Shown: positions 32,522 through 40,867 of the stretch, piece by piece
Position numbering within the stretch: position 1 is the first letter of the stretch
Layout of the letters: every line of letters starts with the position of its first letter
Assembly (NCBI GenBank): GCA_002451795.1
Contig: DKDJ01000009.1
Location: 62,001-126,000 of the forward strand
Direction: 5' to 3'
Source of the DNA: Bacteroidales bacterium UBA6851
GTDB lineage: Bacteria; Bacteroidota; Bacteroidia; Bacteroidales; UBA932
DNA: 64,000 nt
Made by a program: the position numbers and the translations under genes
Notes under the pieces: model-generated
Databases searched by the model: none
What the model was told of the DNA's origin: nothing
Seen by the model: the letters and a program-made list of their open reading frames with translations, nothing else

Positions 32522-33577
32522 ATGAGAACTAGTAGAATTATATGGGGGCTTCTTCTGCCTCTCTTGTTTGTCTCTTGCTCAAGCGAAAGGGATGAAGGGG
32601 TAATGTTCGAGAAAGCAAAAGTCGTATCATCATTTCCTAAAGAAATAACGCTTGGCCTCTCTGATGCTCAGGATGTGGATCTTGGAATTTTGGGAATTGC
32701 AGATTTGTATTCTCACGATTCTATGCTTATGGTAGTAACGCGGAGCGATGAGCCTGTGATAGAACTTTTTGACTACGAAACGCTTGAGTCTAAGGGAGGA
32801 TACCTTCGCCATGGTAATGGTCCTAACGAAGTGCAACCGTTTGCGTTTCCTTACAGCAGTAGCAGTCGTTTTGTGAACAAAGGAGATTCTCTTTATCTTG
32901 ACTTTAGAAATGGTATGAAGAACTACCTTAGGTGGAATCTTACAGCCGCATATAATGGTCAAGGTGAGTTTGTAAAAGAAGTGCAATATAATTTTGCTCC
33001 ATCTGCATTATATCGGTGGATCCTTAATGATTCTACTGTGCTGTGCAAAACACTTGTGGACAATAATACTCGAGTTGTTCGCGAAGTGCTTGTGAATGGG
33101 ACGGACAGGACTCCTGGTTTTCTTTCAGAATTGGATAAAGCTAAAGTGCAAACGGAGAATGATGGCTTTGTTTTTAATACTTTAGGTACGTTGGTGGAAT
33201 ATAATCCAGAACTTGATGTAGTTGCTGAAGTATCACTGCATCTTGATGTCATTAACTTGTATTCTCTTCATTCCAATTACCATGAAAGTATACAGATAGG
33301 GAAGAAACCGGTGCTGATTTCAGATATTGAGGCCCTTATGAAGAGTGGAATATATGATTGTTCTCATGTTAAGGAGACTGTGTCTTCAGAAAGTTCATTT
33401 TCCTTGTTGTATCGAGATAGTGCCGGAGATATGAGTATCCTTCAGTTTGGCTGGGACGGCAAACCACTATCACGGATTAGTCTGCCTGAGAACGTGTCAT
33501 CACTTGATATCCACGGGAAAGATATTTGGACAGTATCAGCAGGTTCAGAGCAGGTTAGAAGATATACCCTTCAATAG
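32522..33577 (+). CDS. Six-bladed beta-propeller lipoprotein 2 (BF3164-like)
   Basis: 351 residues. The signal ends in the lipobox FVSCS (cysteine near 19). The family signature region is LRHGNGPNEVQPFAF (GxGPxE type) near 96-110, followed by beta-strand repeats to the C-terminus (LQFGWDGKPLSRISLPENV). It starts three bases after peptide 2 and is followed seven bases later by the Wzy_C/TPR gene. Sequence likeness to propeller 1 is weak beyond the signal and general pattern, in contrast to the near-identical upstream genes. Confidence 0.75.
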   Translation: MRTSRIIWGLLLPLLFVSCSSERDEGVMFEKAKVVSSFPKEITLGLSDAQDVDLGILGIADLYSHDSMLMVVTRSDEPVIELFDYETLESKGGYLRHGNGPNEVQPFAFPYSSSSRFVNKGDSLYLDFRNGMKNYLRWNLTAAYNGQGEFVKEVQYNFAPSALYRWILNDSTVLCKTLVDNNTRVVREVLVNGTDRTPGFLSELDKAKVQTENDGFVFNTLGTLVEYNPELDVVAEVSLHLDVINLYSLHSNYHESIQIGKKPVLISDIEALMKSGIYDCSHVKETVSSESSFSLLYRDSAGDMSILQFGWDGKPLSRISLPENVSSLDIHGKDIWTVSAGSEQVRRYTLQ

Positions 33578-33584
33578 CAAGAAG

Positions 33585-35003
33585 GTGAGGCTTATATTAG
33601 TATTTGTTTCTTTATGCATAATGTTCCGCATTGGAAAGACTCCAATGCGGGCATTTTTGTTGGCCTTGATATTCTTATGGAGTGCAATAGAATCTATATA
33701 TGGCCTCACACAAGTTTTTGGAGTTAATGCTTCTCGTCATGCTGCATTCGTTTTGACGGGTCATTTTGATAATCCAGGCCCTTATGGTGGCTTTATTGCT
33801 ATTACAATGTCGGTGAGTGCTGCATATCTTTTGAAATACCGTTGTTGTCGAAAGGGATGGTATCGTGGAACTCTTTTTATTCTTGCGGCCTTATCTTTTG
33901 TTCTTGGTATTCTTGTGCTTCCTGCTTCGATGAGCCGAACGGCATGGCTTGCTTTATTTTTGTCTGTAGTGATTTTTATTGCATCGGATAAAAAGATAAT
34001 GCATCACTTGCGTCGGTGGAAGAAGTGGCTTATGCCGTCTTTTGTATTCTTGGCGTTGGTTTTTGGCGTTATGGTTTTCTGTATAAAACCTGATTCAGCA
34101 ATAGGACGGTTGCATATCTGGCGTATAGAACTTCTAAGTATGATACACAATCCTATGGGGACAGGTGTTGGTACTGCATTAGGAACGTATGGTAAGGAGC
34201 AGGAATTATTTTTTCGTGAATACCTTGGGACAGTTTCAGACCGGGTTGTGAGAGTGGCTGGCTGTCCAGAATATCCGTTTAATGAGTTCCTTGGGATAGG
34301 GATGGAGTATGGTTGGATGGGGATGTTATGCTTCGTATCACTTGTTTTGGCTGTTTTATTTATTCTTCATAAGAGACGAAGTGTCCTTGAAGCCGGTCTT
34401 ATCGCGTGGTGCGTTTTTGCTATGGCCTCGTACCCTTTGAGTGTACCACAGACTTCTATTTTATTCCTTTTTTTTGTTGCTGCTGCAATTCCCCAACGAA
34501 AGGTTTCCTTTCTAGTTAATGTGATTTTGATTTCTTGCGCTGTCGTTATTGTTTCTCTTTCAATTTTTTGGGGATGGTATAAAGATTTCCGCATAATAGA
34601 TAGAGGACTGTATAGAGATTTATATAAGCAAGGGTATTCTTTCTATCAAGATGGCGAATATGCTAAAAGTATTGAGATTCTTGAGCGTGGTGCGGCTATT
34701 TCTTCTGATCCAGTCTTTCATGTAGTCATTGGGAGATGTCATGAAGCTCTTGGAGAATATAATGTTGCTGAAAAGGAATATATTAAGGCATATTATATGG
34801 TTCCGTGCAGGATATACCCACTCGTGCGTCTTATGCGTCTTAAACTTAAGGAAGGAGATTATTCACAAGCAATGGAAGTATGTCAAAAGATTATTAGTAT
34901 CCCTGTGGTAGAGAAGCATAATACGATGATGCAACTTCATGAAGAAGTTGTAACAGTAAGAGACTCTCTTTTGCAGGCCACGGGTGAGTTTTATGGGGAA
35001 TAG
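33585..35003 (+). CDS. O-antigen-ligase-like (Wzy_C) membrane protein with C-terminal TPR
   Basis: 472 residues from GTG 33585; an ATG at 33621 would cut the first hydrophobic segment. About nine membrane segments are seen. The ligase family region has TGHFDNPGPYGGFIAI near 60-75, a periplasmic loop RLHIWRIELLSMIHNPMGTG and PEYPFNEFLGIGMEYGWMG. No histidine stands where WaaL-type ligases carry one in that last motif. TPR-like repeats occupy about 345-460 (GYSFYQDGEYAKSIEILERG). The N-terminus is shorter than in many relatives. It could transfer glycans to lipid or protein; the acceptor is unknown. Confidence 0.7.
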   Translation: MRLILVFVSLCIMFRIGKTPMRAFLLALIFLWSAIESIYGLTQVFGVNASRHAAFVLTGHFDNPGPYGGFIAITMSVSAAYLLKYRCCRKGWYRGTLFILAALSFVLGILVLPASMSRTAWLALFLSVVIFIASDKKIMHHLRRWKKWLMPSFVFLALVFGVMVFCIKPDSAIGRLHIWRIELLSMIHNPMGTGVGTALGTYGKEQELFFREYLGTVSDRVVRVAGCPEYPFNEFLGIGMEYGWMGMLCFVSLVLAVLFILHKRRSVLEAGLIAWCVFAMASYPLSVPQTSILFLFFVAAAIPQRKVSFLVNVILISCAVVIVSLSIFWGWYKDFRIIDRGLYRDLYKQGYSFYQDGEYAKSIEILERGAAISSDPVFHVVIGRCHEALGEYNVAEKEYIKAYYMVPCRIYPLVRLMRLKLKEGDYSQAMEVCQKIISIPVVEKHNTMMQLHEEVVTVRDSLLQATGEFYGE

Positions 35004-35037
35004 AGTGTTGTTGATAGAATATAGAAATTGATTATAT

Positions 35038-36402
35038 ATGCGTTATGATTGGTGCCATCTGTTGTTTTTTGTGTTTTTTATTGTTGGCTGCTCTAAAGAG
35101 GTCAATGTTGTGTTGGATGATATGGCTTGCGAACTTCCTGAAGCTGTCAGACTGCTTCCAGACACTTATTTAGCTCCAGAGGATAGCTTGAAGAAAAAAG
35201 CGGCTGCGTATTTATTGGAGGCACTTCCGCGTCAGTGGCACTATGACATGAGTTTATATGATTCTACAGGCATACAAAAGAGAGTATGGGATATAGACGT
35301 TATTGATGTTGATTATTTGAGGGAGAATATTGAATATGCCTTTAAGGCGTGGAATCTTCCCTGGTGTAGGAATTTGACATTTGAAGAGTTTTGTCACTGG
35401 ATATTGCCGTATAAGATGGCGGATGAGGAGCCTGTCAGATGGCGACGTGAACTATGGGAAGAGTATTCATGGATTTTTGATGTTTATAGTGCTGAGGATA
35501 ATGCTGAAACGATATGCCGACTGATTAATGATTCGGTCAACGAATGGTTTACCATTAATTGGGATAATCCGTATCGGTTGGATGTAAATTATTTTAAAGC
35601 GAAGCAGTTAGGAGAGGGATCATGTTATGAAGCCTCAATGATGATTCTTTATCCTCTTCGTGCGGTTGGTGTTCCTGCGGTTTTTGATGGTGTGCCGAGG
35701 TGGGTCAATAGAAGCGGTGCGCATTTTTGGAATGCGGTCTATAATAATGGATCTATTTGCACTTTCAACGGACCAGATCGAAATCCGGGAGTTCATAAAG
35801 TGCAGTTTGTGGGTGTGGGAAGAATGCTATTTAAAATGCCGAAGGTATGGCGTCGCGATTATAAAGAGGGACGGATTGATGTTACTTCTGAGTACATTCC
35901 CGTTTGTGATGTGAAAATTGATGGCATTTCTCGAAAGTTTAAATCTGTGAGTCTGGCTTCGTTTGACAATAGTAATTGGAGGGTAGTTGCTTCTGTTTCT
36001 GTAAGGTGCGGTCGAGCAATATTCAAGGATATGGCGCGAGATGTCGTATATCTGCCGGTTTCCGAAGCGATAGACGGATATAGTAAGGTTATTTCATATC
36101 CTATTCTTATTAATGAGGATGGAGGGTTTAAATCTCTTAAACCAGACAGATTTCATGCAGAGCATGTGCGTCTTACCGCCAAATATCCCGAAGATGAAAG
36201 TAACCTTATTATCTCAGGTTTACATTATGAACTTTTTTATTGGGATGGGATGTGGAAGTCATTAGGTTGTAAGGTGGCTCAGGATAACTTCATAGAATTT
36301 GATAATGTGCCAATTAATGCGCTTTTATGGCTTAGAAATTTGGACGAAGGGGTTCAAGAGCGGATATTTGTATATCAGAAAGACAAGCAGGTCTGGTACT
36401 GA
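35038..36402 (+). CDS. Transglutaminase-like lipoprotein
   Basis: 454 residues with lipobox IVGCS. The papain-like transglutaminase core is near 185-240: cysteine in QLGEGSCYEASMMIL, histidine in VNRSGAHFWNAVYNNG and aspartate in FNGPDRNPG. The C-terminal half is beta-rich (two repeats like SLASFDNSNWRVVASVSV). Such enzymes cleave or cross-link peptides through an acyl-enzyme. Its place in the operon after the peptide and propeller suggests peptide processing, but cell-surface polysaccharide or protein turnover is equally possible. Confidence 0.75.
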   Translation: MRYDWCHLLFFVFFIVGCSKEVNVVLDDMACELPEAVRLLPDTYLAPEDSLKKKAAAYLLEALPRQWHYDMSLYDSTGIQKRVWDIDVIDVDYLRENIEYAFKAWNLPWCRNLTFEEFCHWILPYKMADEEPVRWRRELWEEYSWIFDVYSAEDNAETICRLINDSVNEWFTINWDNPYRLDVNYFKAKQLGEGSCYEASMMILYPLRAVGVPAVFDGVPRWVNRSGAHFWNAVYNNGSICTFNGPDRNPGVHKVQFVGVGRMLFKMPKVWRRDYKEGRIDVTSEYIPVCDVKIDGISRKFKSVSLASFDNSNWRVVASVSVRCGRAIFKDMARDVVYLPVSEAIDGYSKVISYPILINEDGGFKSLKPDRFHAEHVRLTAKYPEDESNLIISGLHYELFYWDGMWKSLGCKVAQDNFIEFDNVPINALLWLRNLDEGVQERIFVYQKDKQVWY

Positions 36403-36436
36403 TTGTTGCTTTTGGGTTGAAGAAAAGAGATTATCC

Positions 36437-37477
36437 ATGAAGAAATATAATATTGACATAGTTTTATGTATGCTGATTACTATGTTCGCGTCGTGTTCTA
36501 CGAGGGTGAGTGTCTCTCACTCTGCAGACCCTATTGTTTTACATGATAGTGATTGTATTGTCTCGCTACTCTCTACCTCCAATAATCAGAGATTGTCTGA
36601 ATCATTTGAACTTGACAGGAATGCTACGATTAGGATTGTGTATCAAGGAGAGGGGGCAAACTCGGATATGGCTCCAAGTCTTGTGGAAACATATCACAAC
36701 GATTGCGTGGAGTTTTATATTGACACAAAGGGGACTGATCGTCAGTTCCGTTTCGTGTGGGGCTCTACGCTTCTTACGGGTAAAAGTGCGATTACGAGTG
36801 GAATCCGCTTTGCTCAAGGAGATCCGGCACCAGATAGATATTGTTTTGAGGTGGAATTTCCTTGGAAAAGTCTCGGAATAGAGTGCCCAGGAGAAAATGG
36901 CTATTTGACAATGGATTGTTCGGTTATTGATAACGATGCAGAATCAAGAAAGACTCAAATTTCATGGTTTTGCAAGGATAAAGAGATATATCAGGGAAGT
37001 GAGAAGCATGGACAGATGCCTCTTAAAGGTTTAGAGACGATTTGTTCTCCGAGAATAGACGGGGTGGCAGAGAAGTTATGGGGTGAATTTCCAGAGTTTA
37101 GCCTTGACAATGTGATAATTGGGAAAATACGAGATTCTTCTGACTTATCTGCAAATTTTAGGATGATTTGGGACGAGTATGCGCTTTATGTACTAATTGA
37201 TGTTAAGGATGATATAAAGAAAATGGCAGAGGTGCTTTTTGATAGGGCAGAGCTGCGTGATTCGTCTGGTAATATAGTTTGGCGTCCTTATCTTGGAAAG
37301 ACGTTTCATGCAGGAGGAGCGCTTAAAAACCGCCGAGAGGAGGATACTCTCTCTTTGAATGCTGGATATTATACATTGCGTTATTTGACTGATGAGAGTC
37401 ATTCGCATGGGCACTGGGATGATGTGCCTCCGACGGAAGATTTTTCCGGAGTCAAAATATATCTTTTGGAACCGTGA
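36437..37477 (+). CDS. Lipoprotein with two CBM9-like domains
   Basis: 346 residues from ATG 36437 (signal ending FASCS). The first domain, about 30-190, has DCVEFYIDTKGTDRQFRFVWG and RYCFEVEFPWKSLG, patterns of the CBM9-like sugar-binding sandwich. A second begins near 200 with SPRIDGVAEKLWGE and LYVLIDVKDD. These domains bind sugars in xylanases and in many Bacteroidota lipoproteins. The gene lies 34 bases after the transglutaminase-like gene and 14 before the signal peptidase gene. A longer in-frame start at 36299 lies within the previous gene. Confidence 0.7.
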   Translation: MKKYNIDIVLCMLITMFASCSTRVSVSHSADPIVLHDSDCIVSLLSTSNNQRLSESFELDRNATIRIVYQGEGANSDMAPSLVETYHNDCVEFYIDTKGTDRQFRFVWGSTLLTGKSAITSGIRFAQGDPAPDRYCFEVEFPWKSLGIECPGENGYLTMDCSVIDNDAESRKTQISWFCKDKEIYQGSEKHGQMPLKGLETICSPRIDGVAEKLWGEFPEFSLDNVIIGKIRDSSDLSANFRMIWDEYALYVLIDVKDDIKKMAEVLFDRAELRDSSGNIVWRPYLGKTFHAGGALKNRREEDTLSLNAGYYTLRYLTDESHSHGHWDDVPPTEDFSGVKIYLLEP

Positions 37478-37484
37478 AGGAGGG
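37477..37484 (+). promoter_or_regulatory. Strong Shine-Dalgarno sequence before the signal peptidase gene
   Basis: AAGGAGGG stands seven bases before the ATG at 37492, overlapping the stop of the CBM9-like gene. Genes of this window otherwise lack such sites. It picks 37492 over the in-frame GTG at 37474. Confidence 0.6.
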
Positions 37485-37491
37485 TGGTGAT

Positions 37492-38271
37492 ATGAGAGAG
37501 AAAAATCTGAAGAAAATTGTTTGGGTTTTAGCGATAATAGTTGCTCTTCCTTGGATACATTTTGCACGGCAGGCTTTCTTGTGCGATGGATTCAAAGTGA
37601 AAGGTCATTCGATGGATCCGACGATGCGACATGGGAAGAAAGTGTGGGTAAATAAGTTGCTTATGGGCGCTCGAATCTACAAGTGCTTTGATTTTGATAA
37701 AGATACTCTTTCTTGCTTTAGACTACCTGGAATAAGAAATATCAAAGTGGGTGACATAGCCGTTTTTAACTACCCTCGTGGGTGGGACGATTCGCATATC
37801 AGTTTTAAGATTAACTATGTTTACTGTAAAAGATGTGTGGGACTGCCTGGGGATACTGTGACTATTATAAATTCACAATACCATAATTCTTGTGTTTCTG
37901 ATATTGGCATTCCGATGGAAAACGAAATTAAGCTTGGTGCAATGGAAGATTCTCTTCTTCTTCGGGCAGGCGTTCTGAACGCTGGTCATTTTGCTGGTTT
38001 GCAAGACGTTTGGACCATAAAAAATTTTGGACCGCTTATGATTCCAGGTAAAGGAATAACCGTATTAATGAATATGGATAATCTTGCCTTATACAAAGAT
38101 GTAATTGTATATGAAACACATGGCTCTGAGGAGTGTTGGCGGGATAAATACTATACTTTTAAAGAGAATTATTATTTCTTTGCTGGGGATAATGTGTTAG
38201 ATTCCAAGGATAGCCGATATTTTGGTTTTGTCCCCGAAGATTTTATTATAGGAATTATAGGAATCATATGA
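37492..38271 (+). CDS. Signal peptidase I (S26 family), operon-specific copy
   Basis: 259 residues. One membrane segment (IVWVLAIIVALPWIHFARQ) is followed by box B with the catalytic serine in VKGHSMDPTM (about residue 37). The general-base lysine is in YCKRCVGLPGDTV, and the C-terminal box E is FFAGDNVLDSKDSRYFGFVPED. All key residues of a leader peptidase are present. It is the last gene of the cassette 2 operon, so it is probably devoted to the peptide or lipoprotein cargo rather than being the cell's main LepB. Confidence 0.88.
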   Translation: MREKNLKKIVWVLAIIVALPWIHFARQAFLCDGFKVKGHSMDPTMRHGKKVWVNKLLMGARIYKCFDFDKDTLSCFRLPGIRNIKVGDIAVFNYPRGWDDSHISFKINYVYCKRCVGLPGDTVTIINSQYHNSCVSDIGIPMENEIKLGAMEDSLLLRAGVLNAGHFAGLQDVWTIKNFGPLMIPGKGITVLMNMDNLALYKDVIVYETHGSEECWRDKYYTFKENYYFFAGDNVLDSKDSRYFGFVPEDFIIGIIGII

Positions 38272-38279
38272 TTTTTTAC

Positions 38280-38287
38280 TATCTTTG
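38280..38287 (+). promoter_or_regulatory. -7 promoter box of the RND exporter operon
   Basis: TATCTTTG (TAnnTTTG) ends 20 bases before the tolC-like ATG at 38308. Confidence 0.6.
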
Positions 38288-38307
38288 AGCGGTAACAATA
38301 ACTACTT

Positions 38308-39786
38308 ATGCTATTCTTAAAACAGAAAACGATAGCCATACTTCTTCTTGTAGCATCTGCCGTTTCACTATATTCACAAGAAATGACATTGCAGGAGGTA
38401 ATAGACTCTGCGCGCACACGTTCCGTGTCGGCGGTGGCTGCAAAATCGAATTTTGTATCGTCTTACTGGTCGTGGCGCTCTTATCAAGCGAGTCGGCTGC
38501 CTTCTCTTCACATGTATGGTAATGTCGGAGGGCTTGACCGCTCATTGAGACTTCTTCAAGACTTTGACACGGGAAAGCTTGTATATCGGTCCAATTTTAG
38601 CATGGAGAACACCATCGGTTTTCAGGCGGTACAGAATATTACTGCTACGGGCGGAACCATATACCTCTTCTCCCAGTTGACGAGACTTGATCAGTTTGGA
38701 GATAATCCGAGTGTATCGTGGTATACGCAGCCTCTAAACCTGCGGCTCTCACAGCCTCTATTTGGATACAACAAGTTCAAGTGGCAGAAACTGATATCGC
38801 CCAACGAGTATGAGAAAGCAAGACGCAGTTACCTTGAATCTATGGAAGATATTACGCTCTCCGCAGTGAAGCTTTATTTCAATGTACTTCTTGCGAGTCG
38901 TAATCTTGAAACTGCCCAGACCAATTATGTCAATACCACCAAAATGCTTGATGTCGCCAGGCGTCGCCTTGAGATCGGTAGTGTGACTAGAGATGACTTC
39001 CTGCAACTTGAGTTGCGCATGCTTAACGACAGCCTGTCCATCAATGAGAACCGTGTCACTCTTCGAAAAGCCCGAATGGAGCTGAATTCTCTGCTTGGAT
39101 ATGACGAGAGTGTGGAGGTGAAACCTGTCCTTGAGGACGCTCTTCCCGATGTGGTGATGGACTATGAGATGGTTTTGGATAAGTCGGGCTCCAACTCGTC
39201 TTTTTACCTGGACGGCGAGATTAATCTGCTCAATGCAGAAGCTGCCATTGAACAGGCCAAGGCAGACCGAGGTATCACCATGTCCATAAGTGCGACTTTT
39301 GGCCTTTCCAACAGTGCAAAGGATATTGGCTCCGTGTATAAGAATCTTCTTGACCAGGAAGTTGTTGGGCTGTCTTTCTCTTTTCCTATTTTTGACTGGG
39401 GCGAAGGGCGCGGAAAGGTGAAAAAGGCAGAAGCGGCCGCAGATGTCATACGTGCCACCGTAAGTCAGGAGCGTAATGATAGGCGGATCAGCATTTTCAC
39501 TGCCGTGGGGCAGTTCAACAATCAGTCGCAGATATGCCGTGTCTCCGAGCGTGCGCAGGGGATCGCCGCCGAACGTTATGCTCTTGTAATGGAGAAATTT
39601 CGTAATGGAAGTGCTACTGTGACCGATTTGAATACGGCTCGAAGCGAAAGCGATAATGCCATTGAGAAATATATTACAGACTTAAGTAATTATTGGAATT
39701 ATTATTATACTCTGAGGAAATACACCTTGTATGATTTTGTGGCGGGGGAAGACTTGAACGTTTCTTTTGAAGAATTGATTAGATAG
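38308..39786 (+). CDS. TolC-family outer-membrane channel protein
   Basis: 492 residues with a cleavable signal (IAILLLVASAVSLYSQ). Two outer-membrane-efflux domains follow: a long helical first half (QEVIDSARTRSVSAVAAKSN) and a second from about 305 (LLNAEAAIEQAKADRG) with LSFSFPIFDWGEGRGKVKKA and MEKFRNGSATVTDLNTARSE. TolC trimers form the outer-membrane duct of tripartite pumps. It is first in an operon with the adaptor and two RND pumps and has its own promoter. Confidence 0.92.
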   Translation: MLFLKQKTIAILLLVASAVSLYSQEMTLQEVIDSARTRSVSAVAAKSNFVSSYWSWRSYQASRLPSLHMYGNVGGLDRSLRLLQDFDTGKLVYRSNFSMENTIGFQAVQNITATGGTIYLFSQLTRLDQFGDNPSVSWYTQPLNLRLSQPLFGYNKFKWQKLISPNEYEKARRSYLESMEDITLSAVKLYFNVLLASRNLETAQTNYVNTTKMLDVARRRLEIGSVTRDDFLQLELRMLNDSLSINENRVTLRKARMELNSLLGYDESVEVKPVLEDALPDVVMDYEMVLDKSGSNSSFYLDGEINLLNAEAAIEQAKADRGITMSISATFGLSNSAKDIGSVYKNLLDQEVVGLSFSFPIFDWGEGRGKVKKAEAAADVIRATVSQERNDRRISIFTAVGQFNNQSQICRVSERAQGIAAERYALVMEKFRNGSATVTDLNTARSESDNAIEKYITDLSNYWNYYYTLRKYTLYDFVAGEDLNVSFEELIR

Positions 39787-39789
39787 CTT

Positions 39790-40854
39790 ATGGAACAGAA
39801 AATAATGATTGCAGTTATGGCTGCTTTATTGATAACAGGATGCAGAACGGAGCATTCGACAGAGCAAGCCGGTAAACTGGAATACCGCCCGGCCGTGAAT
39901 GAAGTCAGTGTCATAACTCTTGAGAAGCGTCCGTTCTCCCTCCAGATATTGTCAAATGGAAAGTTGAGTGCCATTGCGGGTAGTAGCCTTTCTTTTGCAG
40001 GAAGCGGAACCATAGCAAAAGTCAACTTCTGCAACGGAGATCGCGTAAAGAAAGGTGATGTCATCGCCGAACTTGAGAACACGGATAAGCGCATGGCTCT
40101 TGAGTCTGCCTCCATCTCTCTCAAAAAAGCAGAACTGGACTATCTTGACGTACTTGCCGGACTTGGTTACTCACAGCCGGAGTCTGCTCCTGAAGATGTC
40201 AGAGATCTTTCGCTCATCCGCTCCGGACTTAGTGCATCGCGCAATGAGTATGAGAAAGCTAAATATGCACTTGATGGTACATGTCTTAAAGCTCCATTTT
40301 CTGGCATTGTGGCCAATATTAAACTTAAGGAATGGGATAGTTCTGATGGGAAGCCATTTTGTAGCGTGATTGATGATAGCAGGTTTGAAGTCAAGTTCAA
40401 TATTCTTGAATCCGAGTATCCGATCGTAAGCAAGGGGCAGAACGTGATGGTGACTCCGTTCGGTAAAGACGCTGTTGTTTCATATTCTGGCAAGATTAAG
40501 AACGTCAATCCGTCTATTGATGAGAATGGCCAGATAGAAGTGTGTGCAGTACTTGATGGTACTCCTTCTTTGATTGACGGTATGAACGTGAAGGTTACGG
40601 TGGACAAGGTTCTGGATCGCAAGCTTGTTGTGCCTAAATCAGCGGTTGTCGTAAAAGACAATCTGGATGTACTTTTCCGATACAATAACGGGCGTGCTGA
40701 CTGGGTGTATGTTAATATTCTCGCTGCTAATAGTGATAGCTATGCTGTTGAGGCTAATGCGTCCCGTGGTGCCGAACTTTCAGAGGGCGAACAGATAATA
40801 GTTAGTGGTAACCTTAACCTTGCTGACGGATCTGTCGTATCACTAAAGCAATAA
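39790..40854 (+). CDS. RND periplasmic adaptor lipoprotein
   Basis: 354 residues with lipobox ITGCR (cysteine near 18). A biotinyl-lipoyl half (GSGTIAKVNFCNGDRVKKGD) leads to a short helical hairpin (about 105-160). The other half follows (LKAPFSGIVANIKLKEWD), then beta-barrel and membrane-proximal domains (VEFNILESEYP-like strands and KLVVPKSAVVV). It joins the TolC channel to the RND pumps. The gene starts three bases after the channel gene. Confidence 0.92.
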   Translation: MEQKIMIAVMAALLITGCRTEHSTEQAGKLEYRPAVNEVSVITLEKRPFSLQILSNGKLSAIAGSSLSFAGSGTIAKVNFCNGDRVKKGDVIAELENTDKRMALESASISLKKAELDYLDVLAGLGYSQPESAPEDVRDLSLIRSGLSASRNEYEKAKYALDGTCLKAPFSGIVANIKLKEWDSSDGKPFCSVIDDSRFEVKFNILESEYPIVSKGQNVMVTPFGKDAVVSYSGKIKNVNPSIDENGQIEVCAVLDGTPSLIDGMNVKVTVDKVLDRKLVVPKSAVVVKDNLDVLFRYNNGRADWVYVNILAANSDSYAVEANASRGAELSEGEQIIVSGNLNLADGSVVSLKQ

Positions 40855-40867
40855 TATTCTTGCTGAT

